64,000 nucleotides of DNA from Streptomyces drozdowiczii (GCF_026167665.1 NZ_CP098740.1:4836001-4900000), one strand, 5' to 3'; positions 53,614-62,458 are shown, counted from the first letter of the stretch. The notes: a model not told the origin generated them from the letters alone. Numbers and translations are program-made.

Positions 53614-54348
53614 ATGGCGTTCTGGAACAGCCTGTGGCCGGGGCGGGAGACACAGTTCGAGTCGGGCAGCGCGGCCACCAACTCCATCGTGCTCACCCGG
53701 CGGCACGCCACGGTCTCGCTGACCAAGCAGGGGGCGCTGAGCGGGAACCTCCGCGTCAACCTCTCCTGGCGCATGCGCACCTCGGACATCGGGGGCCGCT
53801 CCCGGCAGAGCGGCCGGCTGCTGCGCCCCTTCAAGCTCTTCCAGCCGGAGGCCGTCCAGGCGCACACCCAGGGGATGGTCAACGTCGACCTGGACCTCGG
53901 CTGCATGTACGAGCTGGCGGACGGCACCCGGGGCGTGGTGCAGCCCCTGGGTAATCTGCTCGGCGATCTGAACGGGCCGCCCTACATCAGGCTCAGCGGC
54001 GACGACCGCTTCGGCGCCCCCTCCGGCGAGACGCTGTACGTCAACCTTGATCAGCGCGAGCACATCAAGCGGCTGCTGTTCTTCGTCTACATCTACGACC
54101 AGACGCCCGCGTTCGACCGTACGCACGCCAAGGTGACGCTCTACCCCGGCAACGGGCCGCGCATCGAGATCGAGCTGGACGAGCGCGCCCCGCAGGCCCG
54201 CTCCTGCGCGGTGTTCACGGTGGAGAACATCAAGGACGAGCTGATCGTGCGCCGCGAGGTGAAGTTCGTCTACGGCTTCCAGTCCGAGCTGGACCGGATG
54301 TACGGCTTCGGCATGCAGTGGGGCCGTGGCTACAAGACCCGCACCTAG
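53614..54348 (+). CDS. TerA-like tellurium resistance family protein
   Basis: A 244-residue soluble protein with a TerD/TerA-type beta fold: ITVSL-like strand HATVSLTKQGALSGNLRVNL (~30-49), DLDLGCMYELADGT (~88-101), YIRLSGDDRFGAPSG (~125) and a C-terminal NIKDELIVRREVKFV. Acidic calcium-site residues are fewer than in the TerD copies. An Arg-rich stretch (SDIGGRSRQSGRLLRPFKLF) interrupts the N-terminal part. Its stop is six bases from the stop of a convergent terD-like gene. Confidence 0.8.
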   Translation: MAFWNSLWPGRETQFESGSAATNSIVLTRRHATVSLTKQGALSGNLRVNLSWRMRTSDIGGRSRQSGRLLRPFKLFQPEAVQAHTQGMVNVDLDLGCMYELADGTRGVVQPLGNLLGDLNGPPYIRLSGDDRFGAPSGETLYVNLDQREHIKRLLFFVYIYDQTPAFDRTHAKVTLYPGNGPRIEIELDERAPQARSCAVFTVENIKDELIVRREVKFVYGFQSELDRMYGFGMQWGRGYKTRT

Positions 54349-54354
54349 ATGTCC

Positions 54355-55170
54355 TCAGGGCCGTATGAACTGCGGGCCCTGCGGGGGCAGCACGAAATTC
54401 GGGTCCGGAGCGGGCGCCGCCGCCGGAGCGGGCTGCGGATAGCCGTAGGCGGGCTGCGCGGAGGCCGGCTGGGGATAGCCGTACGCGGGCTGCGGCGCCG
54501 GGACCGCGGGCTGCGGATAGCCGTACGAGGGCTGCTGGTGCAGCACGGTCGCCTGCGAGTCCGGTACGGGGGCCGGGGCGGGCGGGACCGAGGGCGGCGC
54601 CGGGGCGGGCTGCTGGGGCTCCGGTTCCGCCTCGTCGACCGAGATGCCGAACGCGGTCGCGAGGCCGATGAGTCCCGTCGGGTAGCCCTGCCCCACCGCC
54701 CGGAACTTCCAGCCGTCGCCGCGCCGGTACAGCTCGCCGCAGATGATCGCGGTCTCCTCGCCGGTCTCGGCGCGCACGTCGAACACGGCGAGCGGTTCGC
54801 CGCCGGCCGCCGCGGCGTCGTAGACCAGGATGCGCAGATCGCGTACGGCTCCGAAGGCGGCCCCGTCCGAGGACGCGGCGATGACCACCTGGTCGACCGA
54901 GGGGTCGAGCGCGTTCAGGTCGGCCTCGATGGTGTCCGTCAGGCCCTCGGGCAGGCTGCGCTTGGGAAGCCGGCGTACCAGGCCCGACGGGTGGCGCGGC
55001 TGGTTGTAGAAGACGAAGTCCTCGTCCGAGCGCACGCGCCCGCCGGCGCCGATCAGCAGGGCCGAGGCGTCCACATCGGGCACCCCGGCGCCCGGCGTCC
55101 AGCGCAGCACGGCCCGTACGGCCATGGCGTCGAGAGGGACGTTCGAGCCTTTCACCATCGCGTGCGTCAT
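54355..55170 (-). CDS. TerD-domain protein with Pro/Gln/Tyr-rich C-terminal tail
   Basis: A 271-residue protein. Residues ~1-170 form a TerD domain (GAGVPDVDASALLIGAGGRV, RSDEDFVFYNQPRHPSG, EETAIICGELYRRGDGWKFR). The last ~95 residues are low-complexity with three YGYPQP repeats in a Pro/Ala/Gln background, probably disordered and exposed for binding. The ATG at 55170 is chosen with GCAGGA upstream; 55179 is possible. It is the only Ter gene of the cluster on the minus strand and shares a 220-base divergent region with the CitE-like gene. Confidence 0.86.
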   Translation of the reverse strand: MTHAMVKGSNVPLDAMAVRAVLRWTPGAGVPDVDASALLIGAGGRVRSDEDFVFYNQPRHPSGLVRRLPKRSLPEGLTDTIEADLNALDPSVDQVVIAASSDGAAFGAVRDLRILVYDAAAAGGEPLAVFDVRAETGEETAIICGELYRRGDGWKFRAVGQGYPTGLIGLATAFGISVDEAEPEPQQPAPAPPSVPPAPAPVPDSQATVLHQQPSYGYPQPAVPAPQPAYGYPQPASAQPAYGYPQPAPAAAPAPDPNFVLPPQGPQFIRP

Positions 55171-55390
55171 GCCGGTCATCCTGCCTGCTGGCGGCCCGTG
55201 CGGACAACGCGGGGGGCGAGGTCCGTGTCCCGGGCGGCGGGCGCATTCGCCCACTCCGTCACTTTTGAAATTCGTGCGAAACGGTCACGACACCCGGAAT
55301 TCACCCAGGCCGGGAACTGCCGACACCCGTTCGTACGTACTATTACCGGCCACACGTTGTCCGGTCGGTCAGAGAGTACGGGGGAATTGC

Positions 55391-56554
55391 ATGCGTCATT
55401 TCGGGCATATTGCAGCAGCTGCGAAGGACGGGCTGTTCTTCCACGAACCCTGTGCGTTCGACGCCGACTCCCCGGCCCCCCTCCTCTCCGCCGCCCTCGG
55501 CGCCACGCTCTACAGCCCCGCCACCCGCCCCCGGCTCGCCGACGACATCGTCAAGCTGGCCGGGCGCGGAGTCGTCTCGATGGTGCTGTGCCTGGAGGAC
55601 TCGATCGACGACTCCGAGGTCGTCGCGGCCGAGGAGAACCTGGTCAGGCAGTTCGCCGAGCTGGACGCCCGCTCCATCGAACCGCCGCTGCTGTTCATCC
55701 GGGTCCGCGAACCGGAACAGATCACCGACCTGGTGCGCCGCCTCGGTGCGACCGTCCGGCTGCTGTCCGGCTTCGTGCTCCCCAAGTTCACGCGTGCCCG
55801 GGGCGTCCCCTTCATGGAGGCCCTGACCAAGGCCGAGGCCGCCGCGGGCCGCCGCCTCTTCGCCATGCCCGTCCTCGAATCGCCCGAGCTCCTTCACCTG
55901 GAGACCCGCCGCGAAACCCTCCGGGGCATCGCCGAGACCGTCACCGCGCACCGCGACCGGGTCCTCGCGCTCCGCCTCGGCGTCACCGACTTCTGCTCCG
56001 CCTACGGGCTGCGGCGCTCCCCCGACATGACGGCGTACGACGTCCGCATCGTCGCCCATGTCATCGCGGACGTCGTCAACGTGCTCGGCCGGGCCGACGG
56101 GACGGGCTTCACGATCACCGGCCCCGTCTGGGAGTACTTCCCCCGCCAGGAGCGCATGTTCAAGCCGCAGCTGCGGAACAGCCCCTTCCAGGAAAATCGG
56201 GCCGAGTCGCTGCGCACCGCGCTCATCGCGCACGACCTGGACGGACTGCTGCGCGAGATCGACCTGGACCGGGCCAACGGGCTGCTCGGCAAGACCTGCA
56301 TCCACCCCTCGCACGTCGCCCCCGTGCACGCGCTGTCCGTGGTCAGCCACGAAGAGTTCAGCGACGCCCAGGACATCCTGCGGCCCGAGAGCAACGGCGG
56401 AGGCGTGCTGCGCTCCGCGTACACGAACAAGATGAACGAGGTGAAGCCGCACCGGGCCTGGGCCGAGCGCACCCTGCTGCGCGCCGAGGTCTTCGGCGTG
56501 GCCCGGGAGGACGTCGGCTTCGTGGACCTGCTGGCGGCCTGCCTCGCGGAGTGA
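55391..56554 (+). CDS. CitE-like HpcH/HpaI aldolase/lyase of the Ter-linked pathway
   Basis: A 387-residue TIM-barrel lyase. Metal and substrate motifs of the CitE group are seen: MVLCLEDSIDDSEV (~58-71), LFIRVRE with the conserved Arg (~98), GFVLPKF (~125), LRLGVTDFCSAYGLR (~195) and GKTCIHPSHVAPVHAL (~300). It would make or break a C-C bond on a CoA-like or carboxylate substrate. It opens a three-gene unit with a phosphoribosyltransferase fusion and a HAD phosphatase, an arrangement known next to Ter genes. Start ATG 55391. Confidence 0.88.
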   Translation: MRHFGHIAAAAKDGLFFHEPCAFDADSPAPLLSAALGATLYSPATRPRLADDIVKLAGRGVVSMVLCLEDSIDDSEVVAAEENLVRQFAELDARSIEPPLLFIRVREPEQITDLVRRLGATVRLLSGFVLPKFTRARGVPFMEALTKAEAAAGRRLFAMPVLESPELLHLETRRETLRGIAETVTAHRDRVLALRLGVTDFCSAYGLRRSPDMTAYDVRIVAHVIADVVNVLGRADGTGFTITGPVWEYFPRQERMFKPQLRNSPFQENRAESLRTALIAHDLDGLLREIDLDRANGLLGKTCIHPSHVAPVHALSVVSHEEFSDAQDILRPESNGGGVLRSAYTNKMNEVKPHRAWAERTLLRAEVFGVAREDVGFVDLLAACLAE

Positions 56555-56641
56555 GCGGGACCGGCGGGACGATCGGAGAGGGACACCGGAGCCGAGCACG
56601 GCACCGGGTCCGACAGACGAGTGGAAAGAGGGACTGCGGAC

Positions 56642-59098
56642 GTGGTGTGGTCGGGTAGCTGGGTGGCGGAGCGACTGGGCGTCGGGCTGGTGGGCGACGG
56701 GGAGCTGCGCGAGCTGCTGGGCCTCGCCCTGCGCCGCAACCCCAAGCGGGCACATCTGCTCGTGTCCAACGTGCTCGGCAAGCACGTCCCGCAGCGCCCC
56801 TCCGTGGTCTACGGGGCCGGCGTCGAGCTGGGCCGCCGGGTGCGGGCGCTCCTCGGCGAGGACGGCGCGCGGCGCGCGGTCGTCGTCGGTTACGCGGAGA
56901 CGGCCACCGGCCTCGGCCACTCGGTCGCCGACGGGCTCGGCGCGGCGCCCTACCTCCACTCGACCCGCAGGCCCGTGCCCGGCGTCGCCACGGCGGGCGG
57001 CTTCGAGGAGGCCCACTCGCACGCCACCTCGCACCTGCTGCTCCCCGAGGACCCGGAGCTGCTGGCGGCGGCCGGGCCCGGCTCCGCGCTGGTCCTGGTG
57101 GACGACGAGTTCTCCACCGGCAACACCGTCCTCAACACCATCCGCGACCTGCACCGGCGCTACCCCCGCGACCACTACGTCATCGTCGCCCTGGTCGACA
57201 TGCGCTCACCGGCCGACCGGGGCCGCCTCACCGAGTTCGCGACCGAGATAGGCGCCCGCGTGGACCTGATCGCCCGCAACACCGGCACGGTCACCCTCCC
57301 GGACGGCGTCCTGGAGAAGGGCCAGGCCCTCGTCGCGGAGCGGGAGGCCCGAGCGGAAGCCCCCCAGGACGGGCCCCCGCACCCGCGCCCCCACATCCGC
57401 CTCGACCTCCCCTGGCCCGCCGGCGTCCCCGACGGCGGGCGGCACGGCTTCACCGAGGCCCACCGCGCCCTCCTGGAGCCCGCGCTCCCCGCCCTCGCCG
57501 ACCGCGTCGCCCGGGCGCTCGGCGACGGGCCCCGCCGCGTCCTCGTCCTCGGCTTCGAGGAGCTGATGTACGCGCCGCTGCGCCTGGCCACCGCCCTGGA
57601 GGAGCGCACCGACGCCGAGGTCCGCTACTCCACGACCACCCGCTCCCCGGTCCTCGCCGTGGACGACCCCGGCTACGCGATACGCACCCGCCTCGTCTTC
57701 CCGGCCCACGACGACCCGGCCGACGGCCCCGGCGAGCGCTACGCGTACAACGTGGCCGGCGCCGGCTTCGACGCCGTCGTCCTCGTGATCGACTCCACCG
57801 CCGACACCCCGGCCCTGCACGCCCCCGGCGGCCTCCTCGACCGCCTCGCCCCGCACACCGCGCAGGTCCTGCTCGCGGTGATCCCCTCGTACGTACCGGG
57901 GGCGCCCGCCCCCGAACGCCAGGAAGAAGCCCCCATGCAGCTGCCCGAGCCCCTGCGCGGCCCCGCGTTCTCCTCGTACGCGCCGGACGAGGTCGGCTGG
58001 CTGCTCCAGGACCTCTCGGACACCCGCCTCGAAGCGCCCACGGAGGAGCGCGAGGAGGCGATACAGAGCGGGGGCGCTCACTACGCGGAATCGCTCCCCG
58101 TCGAGTACCAGCCCTCCGCCGCGTACCAGGAGCTGTTCAAGAGCGCCCTCGCGGTGTCGGCCGCCCGCATCGCCCGCGCCGTGGGCACCGTCACCGAGAC
58201 GGTCCTCGCCGAGCGCGGCCCGCGCCCGGTCCTCGTCTCGCTCGCCCGGGCCGGTACGCCGGTCGGCGTGCTGATGCGCCGCTGGGCCCAGGCACGGCGC
58301 GGCCTCGACCTGCCGCACTACGCCGTCTCCATCGTGCGCGGACGCGGCATCGACGCCAACGCGCTGCGCTGGCTGGCCGAGCACCACAACCCGGCCGACG
58401 TCGTGTTCGTGGACGGCTGGACCGGCAAGGGCGCGATCACCCGCGAACTGGCCGCCGCCGTCGCCGAGTTCGAGAAGGCCGGGGGAGTGGCGGGCTTCGA
58501 CCCGGAGATCGCGGTGCTGGCGGACCCGGGCGGCTGCGTGCGGACGTACGGCACCCGCGAGGACTTCCTCATCCCCTCCGCCTGCCTCAACTCCACGGTC
58601 TCCGGCCTCATTTCCCGTACGGTCCTGCGCGCCGACCTGGTCGGCCCGTACGACTTCCACGGCGCGAAGTTCTACCGCGAGTTGGCCGGCGCCGATGTCT
58701 CCGGCCTCTTCCTCGACACGGTCGCCGCCCGCTTCGACGAGGTCGCGGACGCCGTGGACGCCGAGGTGAAGGAACTGCTCACCGCCGACCGGGCCCCCAC
58801 CTGGGAGGGCTGGGCGGCCGTCGAGCGCATCAGCGAGGAGTACGGCATCCACGACGTCAACCTCGTGAAGCCGGGCGTCGGCGAGACCACCCGGGTCCTG
58901 CTGCGCCGCGTCCCCTGGAAGATCCTCGCCCGGCGCGGCGCCGGCCCGGACCTCGACCACATCAGGCTCCTGGCCGAGCAGCGCGGCGTGCCCGTCGAGG
59001 AGGTCGACTCGCTCCCGTACACCTGCGTCGGGCTCATCCACCCCAAGTACACGCGCGGGGCGACCGGCGCCGACGGCAAGGCGGTGGAGTCCGCGTGA
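56642..59098 (+). CDS. PRTase-TRSP-StiP fusion protein of the Ter-linked pathway
   Basis: An 818-residue fusion. Residues ~1-250: phosphoribosyltransferase domain with PRPP loop LVLVDDEFSTGNTVLNTI (~150-167). Residues ~255-425: TRSP domain (VLVLGFEELMYAPLRLATAL). Residues ~430-800: StiP-type domain beginning QLPEPLRGPAFSSYAPDEVG, with SLARAGTPVGVLMRRW and a second PRPP-loop-like motif VVFVDGWTGKGAITREL (~590-606). StiP is described as a cysteine-protease-like family, but this second motif suggests a PRTase-like fold too. It probably builds a ribosylated small molecule. GTG 56642 is used; 56621 is possible. Its end overlaps the HAD gene by four bases. Confidence 0.85.
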   Translation: MVWSGSWVAERLGVGLVGDGELRELLGLALRRNPKRAHLLVSNVLGKHVPQRPSVVYGAGVELGRRVRALLGEDGARRAVVVGYAETATGLGHSVADGLGAAPYLHSTRRPVPGVATAGGFEEAHSHATSHLLLPEDPELLAAAGPGSALVLVDDEFSTGNTVLNTIRDLHRRYPRDHYVIVALVDMRSPADRGRLTEFATEIGARVDLIARNTGTVTLPDGVLEKGQALVAEREARAEAPQDGPPHPRPHIRLDLPWPAGVPDGGRHGFTEAHRALLEPALPALADRVARALGDGPRRVLVLGFEELMYAPLRLATALEERTDAEVRYSTTTRSPVLAVDDPGYAIRTRLVFPAHDDPADGPGERYAYNVAGAGFDAVVLVIDSTADTPALHAPGGLLDRLAPHTAQVLLAVIPSYVPGAPAPERQEEAPMQLPEPLRGPAFSSYAPDEVGWLLQDLSDTRLEAPTEEREEAIQSGGAHYAESLPVEYQPSAAYQELFKSALAVSAARIARAVGTVTETVLAERGPRPVLVSLARAGTPVGVLMRRWAQARRGLDLPHYAVSIVRGRGIDANALRWLAEHHNPADVVFVDGWTGKGAITRELAAAVAEFEKAGGVAGFDPEIAVLADPGGCVRTYGTREDFLIPSACLNSTVSGLISRTVLRADLVGPYDFHGAKFYRELAGADVSGLFLDTVAARFDEVADAVDAEVKELLTADRAPTWEGWAAVERISEEYGIHDVNLVKPGVGETTRVLLRRVPWKILARRGAGPDLDHIRLLAEQRGVPVEEVDSLPYTCVGLIHPKYTRGATGADGKAVESA

Positions 59099-59922
59099 CG
59101 GCCTCCCCGGTCACCCTCGTCGCCAGCGACCTCGACCGCACCCTCATCTATTCCTCGGCCGCGCTCCAGCTCACCATGGACGACGAACGGGCGCCCCGGC
59201 TGCTGTGCGTCGAGGTCTACAACCACAAGCCCCTCTCGTACGTCACCGAGACCGCGGCCGGGCTGCTGACCGACCTGACCGCCGCCGACTCCACGGTGTT
59301 CGTCCCGACGACCACCCGCACCCGCGAGCAGTACCACCGCATCCGGCTCCCGGGCGCCCCGGCCGAGTTCGCCATCTGCGCCAACGGCGGCCACATCCTG
59401 GTGAAAGGCGAGTCCGACCCGGACTGGCAGCGGACCGTGGCGGACCGCCTCGCCGACGAGTGCGCCCCGCTCGCCGAGGTCCGCGCGCATCTCGTCGCCA
59501 CCGCCGACCCCGCGTGGCTGCTCAAGGAGCGCGTCGCCGAGGACCTGTTCGCGTATCTCGTGGTCGACCGCGCCGAACTGCCCCCGGAGTGGACGAAGGA
59601 ACTCGCCGCCTGGGCGGAGCCGCGCGGCTGGACCGTATCGCTCCAGGGCCGCAAGATCTACGCCGTGCCGCGCCCGCTCACCAAGAGCGCCGCCATGCGC
59701 GAGGTCGCCCGGCGCACCGGCGCCACGCAGACCCTCGCCGCCGGTGACTCCCTGCTGGACGCGGACCTCCTGCTCGCCGCCGACCAGGGCTGGCGCCCCG
59801 GCCACGGCGAACTCGCCGACGCGGGCTGGAACGCCGACCACGTCGAGGCCACCGCCGAACGGGGCGTGGCGGCGGGCGAGGAGATCCTGCGCCGCTTCCT
59901 GCGGGCCTCGGAAACCGGGTAA
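59095..59922 (+). CDS. HAD-superfamily phosphatase of the Ter-linked pathway
   Basis: A 275-residue Cof-type HAD hydrolase. Motif I is ASDLDRTLIY (nucleophile Asp ~12), motif II Thr is in VPTTTRTREQY (~62), motif III Lys is in RPLTKSAAM (~200) and motif IV is AAGDSLLDADLLLA (~218). It likely removes a phosphate from the product of the two upstream enzymes, with which it is translationally coupled by a GTGA overlap. Confidence 0.88.
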   Translation: MTASPVTLVASDLDRTLIYSSAALQLTMDDERAPRLLCVEVYNHKPLSYVTETAAGLLTDLTAADSTVFVPTTTRTREQYHRIRLPGAPAEFAICANGGHILVKGESDPDWQRTVADRLADECAPLAEVRAHLVATADPAWLLKERVAEDLFAYLVVDRAELPPEWTKELAAWAEPRGWTVSLQGRKIYAVPRPLTKSAAMREVARRTGATQTLAAGDSLLDADLLLAADQGWRPGHGELADAGWNADHVEATAERGVAAGEEILRRFLRASETG

Positions 59923-59950
59923 ATCACGCGGGGAACCGTAGAGTTGGGCG

Positions 59951-60610
59951 ATGACCAAGGGAAACTCCACCAAGATCACCGATGAGCTGTACGCGTACAT
60001 GCTGGCGCACAACCCGCCGCTCGACGCCGTACAGCGCGAACTCGTCGAGACGACCTACGCGCGGCTGCCCGAGCACGCGGGCATGCAGTCGGCCGAGGAG
60101 CAGGGCCCGCTGCTCGCCTTCCTCGTCCGGCTGACGGGCGCCCGGCACATCGTGGAGGTCGGCACCTTCACCGGCTTCTCCGCCCTCGCGATGGCCCAGG
60201 CGCTCCCGGCGGACGGACGGCTGATCGCCTGCGACGTCTCGGAGGAGTGGACGGCGTACGGCCGCGAGGCGTGGCAGAAGGCGGGCGTCGCCGACCGCAT
60301 CGACCTGCGCATCGCCCCCGCCCTGGACACCCTGCGCGCGATGCCGGAGGAGCCCCACATCGACTTCGCCTACCTGGACGCGGACAAGGGCAACTACATC
60401 GCGTACTGGGAGGAGCTGGTGCCGAGGCTGCGCCCGGGCGGGGTCATCACCACGGACAACGTGCTGTTCCACGGCCGCGTGACGGACCCGGACGCGACGG
60501 GCGCGGCGAAGGCCATCCAGGAGTTCAACGACCATGTCTCGGCGGACGCGCGGATGGACAGCGTGCTGCTGACGGTGTCGGACGGGCTGACGCTGTCGCG
60601 CAAGCGGTAG
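59951..60610 (+). CDS. SAM-dependent O-methyltransferase, catechol/caffeoyl-CoA type
   Basis: A 219-residue class I methyltransferase. SAM motif I is IVEVGTFTGFSALAMA (~65-80), the acidic residue at strand 2 is in LIACDVSEEW (~95), and the metal-binding Asp residues are in FAYLDADKGNY (~140) and TTDNVLFHG (~165). Such enzymes methylate catechols or similar diols. A TAGAGT hexamer at 59939-59944 is six bases before the ATG, with no Shine-Dalgarno, so it is probably leaderless and separate from the Ter unit. Confidence 0.9.
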   Translation: MTKGNSTKITDELYAYMLAHNPPLDAVQRELVETTYARLPEHAGMQSAEEQGPLLAFLVRLTGARHIVEVGTFTGFSALAMAQALPADGRLIACDVSEEWTAYGREAWQKAGVADRIDLRIAPALDTLRAMPEEPHIDFAYLDADKGNYIAYWEELVPRLRPGGVITTDNVLFHGRVTDPDATGAAKAIQEFNDHVSADARMDSVLLTVSDGLTLSRKR

Positions 60611-60637
60611 CCGCCCGGGGGCGGTGTTTTTGGCTGG

Positions 60638-60692
60638 GGTGGTCCGGGGCGGTGGTTCGGGGTGCGGGGGGCCGCCGGTGCCCCGGACCACC
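60638..60692. terminator. Bidirectional terminator between methyltransferase and FmdB-like genes
   Basis: Perfect 13-base arms GGTGGTCCGGGGC (60638-60650) and GCCCCGGACCACC (60680-60692) lie between convergent genes. A T run (GTTTTT) just before it may belong to an adjacent smaller hairpin. Confidence 0.82.
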
Positions 60693-60701
60693 GCCCCGGG
60701 T

Positions 60702-60917
60702 TCAGCCGCAGCAGCCTCCGCCGCAGCAGCCGCCACCGGCGGACGGCGCCGGCCGGGAACCGCCGCCAGCCGTGCCGCCAACGGCGACGGTGGAGAGCAG
60801 CTTCACGGTGTCTTCGTGCCCGGCGGGGCAGGAGGCGGGAGCGGAGGACTCGGCCATGGGGCGGCTGAGCTCGAAGGTGTCTCCGCAGGAGCGGCAGCGG
60901 TACTCGTAACGAGGCAT
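60702..60917 (-). CDS. FmdB-family zinc-ribbon protein
   Basis: A 71-residue protein with an N-terminal zinc ribbon (YEYRCRSCGDTFE, then a second knuckle SCPAGHEDTVK with Cys and His) and a Gly/Cys-rich tail ending in two CCGGG-type CC pairs. FmdB-like proteins are putative regulatory or metal-handling small proteins; the role is unknown. TAACCT lies six bases before the ATG on this strand, again a leaderless pattern. Confidence 0.85.
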   Translation of the reverse strand: MPRYEYRCRSCGDTFELSRPMAESSAPASCPAGHEDTVKLLSTVAVGGTAGGGSRPAPSAGGGCCGGGCCG

Positions 60918-60991
60918 GACGCCAGGTTATCGGCGTCGGGCCCCGGGCTGTCCACAGCGCGAGAACACCGGACCGTCCGAGGCGGACGGCG

Positions 60992-62458
60992 TCAGTGGCT
61001 CCCCGCGCCGCGTTCCTCGCGGATGTCGGCGACGACGTCGGCGACGGTCCGGCGCAGGCCCTCCGTCACGGTGAGGAAGTGCCAGTAGTCGGGGTGTCGG
61101 TGCTCCAGGGCCGTGATCGCCTGGTCCAGGCGGGCCACCGCGTCGTCCAGCGGCCGGGCGTGCCGCGGCTCGGGCGTCTGGCGCCCGGCCATCGCGAGGC
61201 GCTGGGCGTCGCGGATGGCGAACCGGGTGCGCTCGATCTCCTGCTGCGGGTCCTTGGCGACGCCGTCGAGCCGGCGGAGACGGTCACCGGCGGCGGAGAC
61301 CGCCTCGTCGGTGGCGTTGAGCAGCGCCCGCACGGTGCTCAGCCGGGACGTGGCGTCGGCCCAGCGCTGCTCGTCGCGGGCCTGGGCCGCCTCCTTCAGC
61401 TTCTCCTCGGCCCGGCGCACATTGACCGCGGCCTGCTCCGGGACCGGCTGGAGGTCCTGCCAGCAGGCGGCGGAGAACCGGCGCCGCAGCTCGCTGAGGA
61501 CGGGCTCGACGGACGCGGACCGGGTGGTCAGCGCCTGGGCGCGGGTGCGCAGCGTCACCAGCCGGCGGTCGATCTCGGCGGCGCGCTCGGGCAGCTTCTC
61601 CGCCTCGGCCCGTACGGCTTCGGCGTCGCGCAGCACGCGGTCGGCGCGCTGGAGGGTCTCGGTCACGCCGTGGCGCCCGGCGCCCTGGTTGAGCTTGGTC
61701 AGCTCGGGGGCGAGGGCGGCGAGCCGGGCGGCGAGATCGTCCGCCCGCAACCCGGACGCCCGCACCGAATCGAGAGCATTGCTCGCGCCGAGGAGCGCCT
61801 GTCGCGCACGCTCGACGGCCGGGGCGAGCCGGGCGAGCTGCGTCTCGGCGCTCCCGAGGAGCGGCCCGAGCCCGGCGCCGAACCGGTCGAGCTCCCCCTT
61901 GACCCGTATCAGCTGCTCCTTCGCGGAGGTCAGCTCGGCCCGGGCCCGGGACGCGACGGACGGTTCGAGATCGTCGCGGTCGAGGTCATGGGCGTCGACG
62001 GCGGTGATGTACGCGTGACTCGCCTCGTCGATGCGCCGGCCGAGCGCGGCGAAGTCCTCCACGGCCTTGCGGGCGGCCGGCGAACTGTCGACCGCGGTGA
62101 TGGTCTCGATGGAGATCTTGAGGTCGCGCTGAGCGGTGTCCAGCTCGTAGAACGCCTCGGCGGCGGCGTCCTTCGCCGCCTGCGCCTCGGCCCGCTGGCT
62201 CTCACCGCGCCCGCCGAACCACCGCCGCGTACCGCCGCCGGTGACGGCGAGGGGAAGGGCGGCGGCGAGGAGGGGCAGGGGCGCGAGGACGAGAACGCAC
62301 AGGTCGCGCAGGTGGGTGGCGCGGTGGGCGGTGGCGGGCCGACCATCCGGGCCGGGAACGGACCGGGCACCCGGATCCGCCCCCACCGCACGACGCCGAC
62401 TCCGCTCCCGGACCGCTCCGGCGATATCCGCCTGCGGCTGCGCGTCTGTCGCCGTCAC
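60992..62458 (-). CDS. Coiled-coil membrane protein of unknown function
   Basis: A 488-residue protein: a disordered basic N-terminus (~1-50), one membrane helix (LCVLVLAPLPLLAAALPLAV, ~55-75) and then almost 400 residues of Ala/Arg/Glu/Leu-rich helix with heptad character, forming long coiled coils (for example RAEEKLKEAAQARDEQRWAD). The layout suggests a structural or scaffold protein at the membrane. The family is not recognised; it is seen in Streptomyces only as hypothetical. The GTG at 62458 follows GGGAGAGG; a longer frame to 62503 lacks such a site. Confidence 0.75.
   Translation of the reverse strand: MTATDAQPQADIAGAVRERSRRRAVGADPGARSVPGPDGRPATAHRATHLRDLCVLVLAPLPLLAAALPLAVTGGGTRRWFGGRGESQRAEAQAAKDAAAEAFYELDTAQRDLKISIETITAVDSSPAARKAVEDFAALGRRIDEASHAYITAVDAHDLDRDDLEPSVASRARAELTSAKEQLIRVKGELDRFGAGLGPLLGSAETQLARLAPAVERARQALLGASNALDSVRASGLRADDLAARLAALAPELTKLNQGAGRHGVTETLQRADRVLRDAEAVRAEAEKLPERAAEIDRRLVTLRTRAQALTTRSASVEPVLSELRRRFSAACWQDLQPVPEQAAVNVRRAEEKLKEAAQARDEQRWADATSRLSTVRALLNATDEAVSAAGDRLRRLDGVAKDPQQEIERTRFAIRDAQRLAMAGRQTPEPRHARPLDDAVARLDQAITALEHRHPDYWHFLTVTEGLRRTVADVVADIREERGAGSH

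Noticed and set aside
55171..55390. An ECF-sigma promoter (GGAAC) before the CitE-like gene
   Set aside because: GGAAC occurs near 55313, but no matching -10 at the right spacing could be identified, so it is not reported as a feature.
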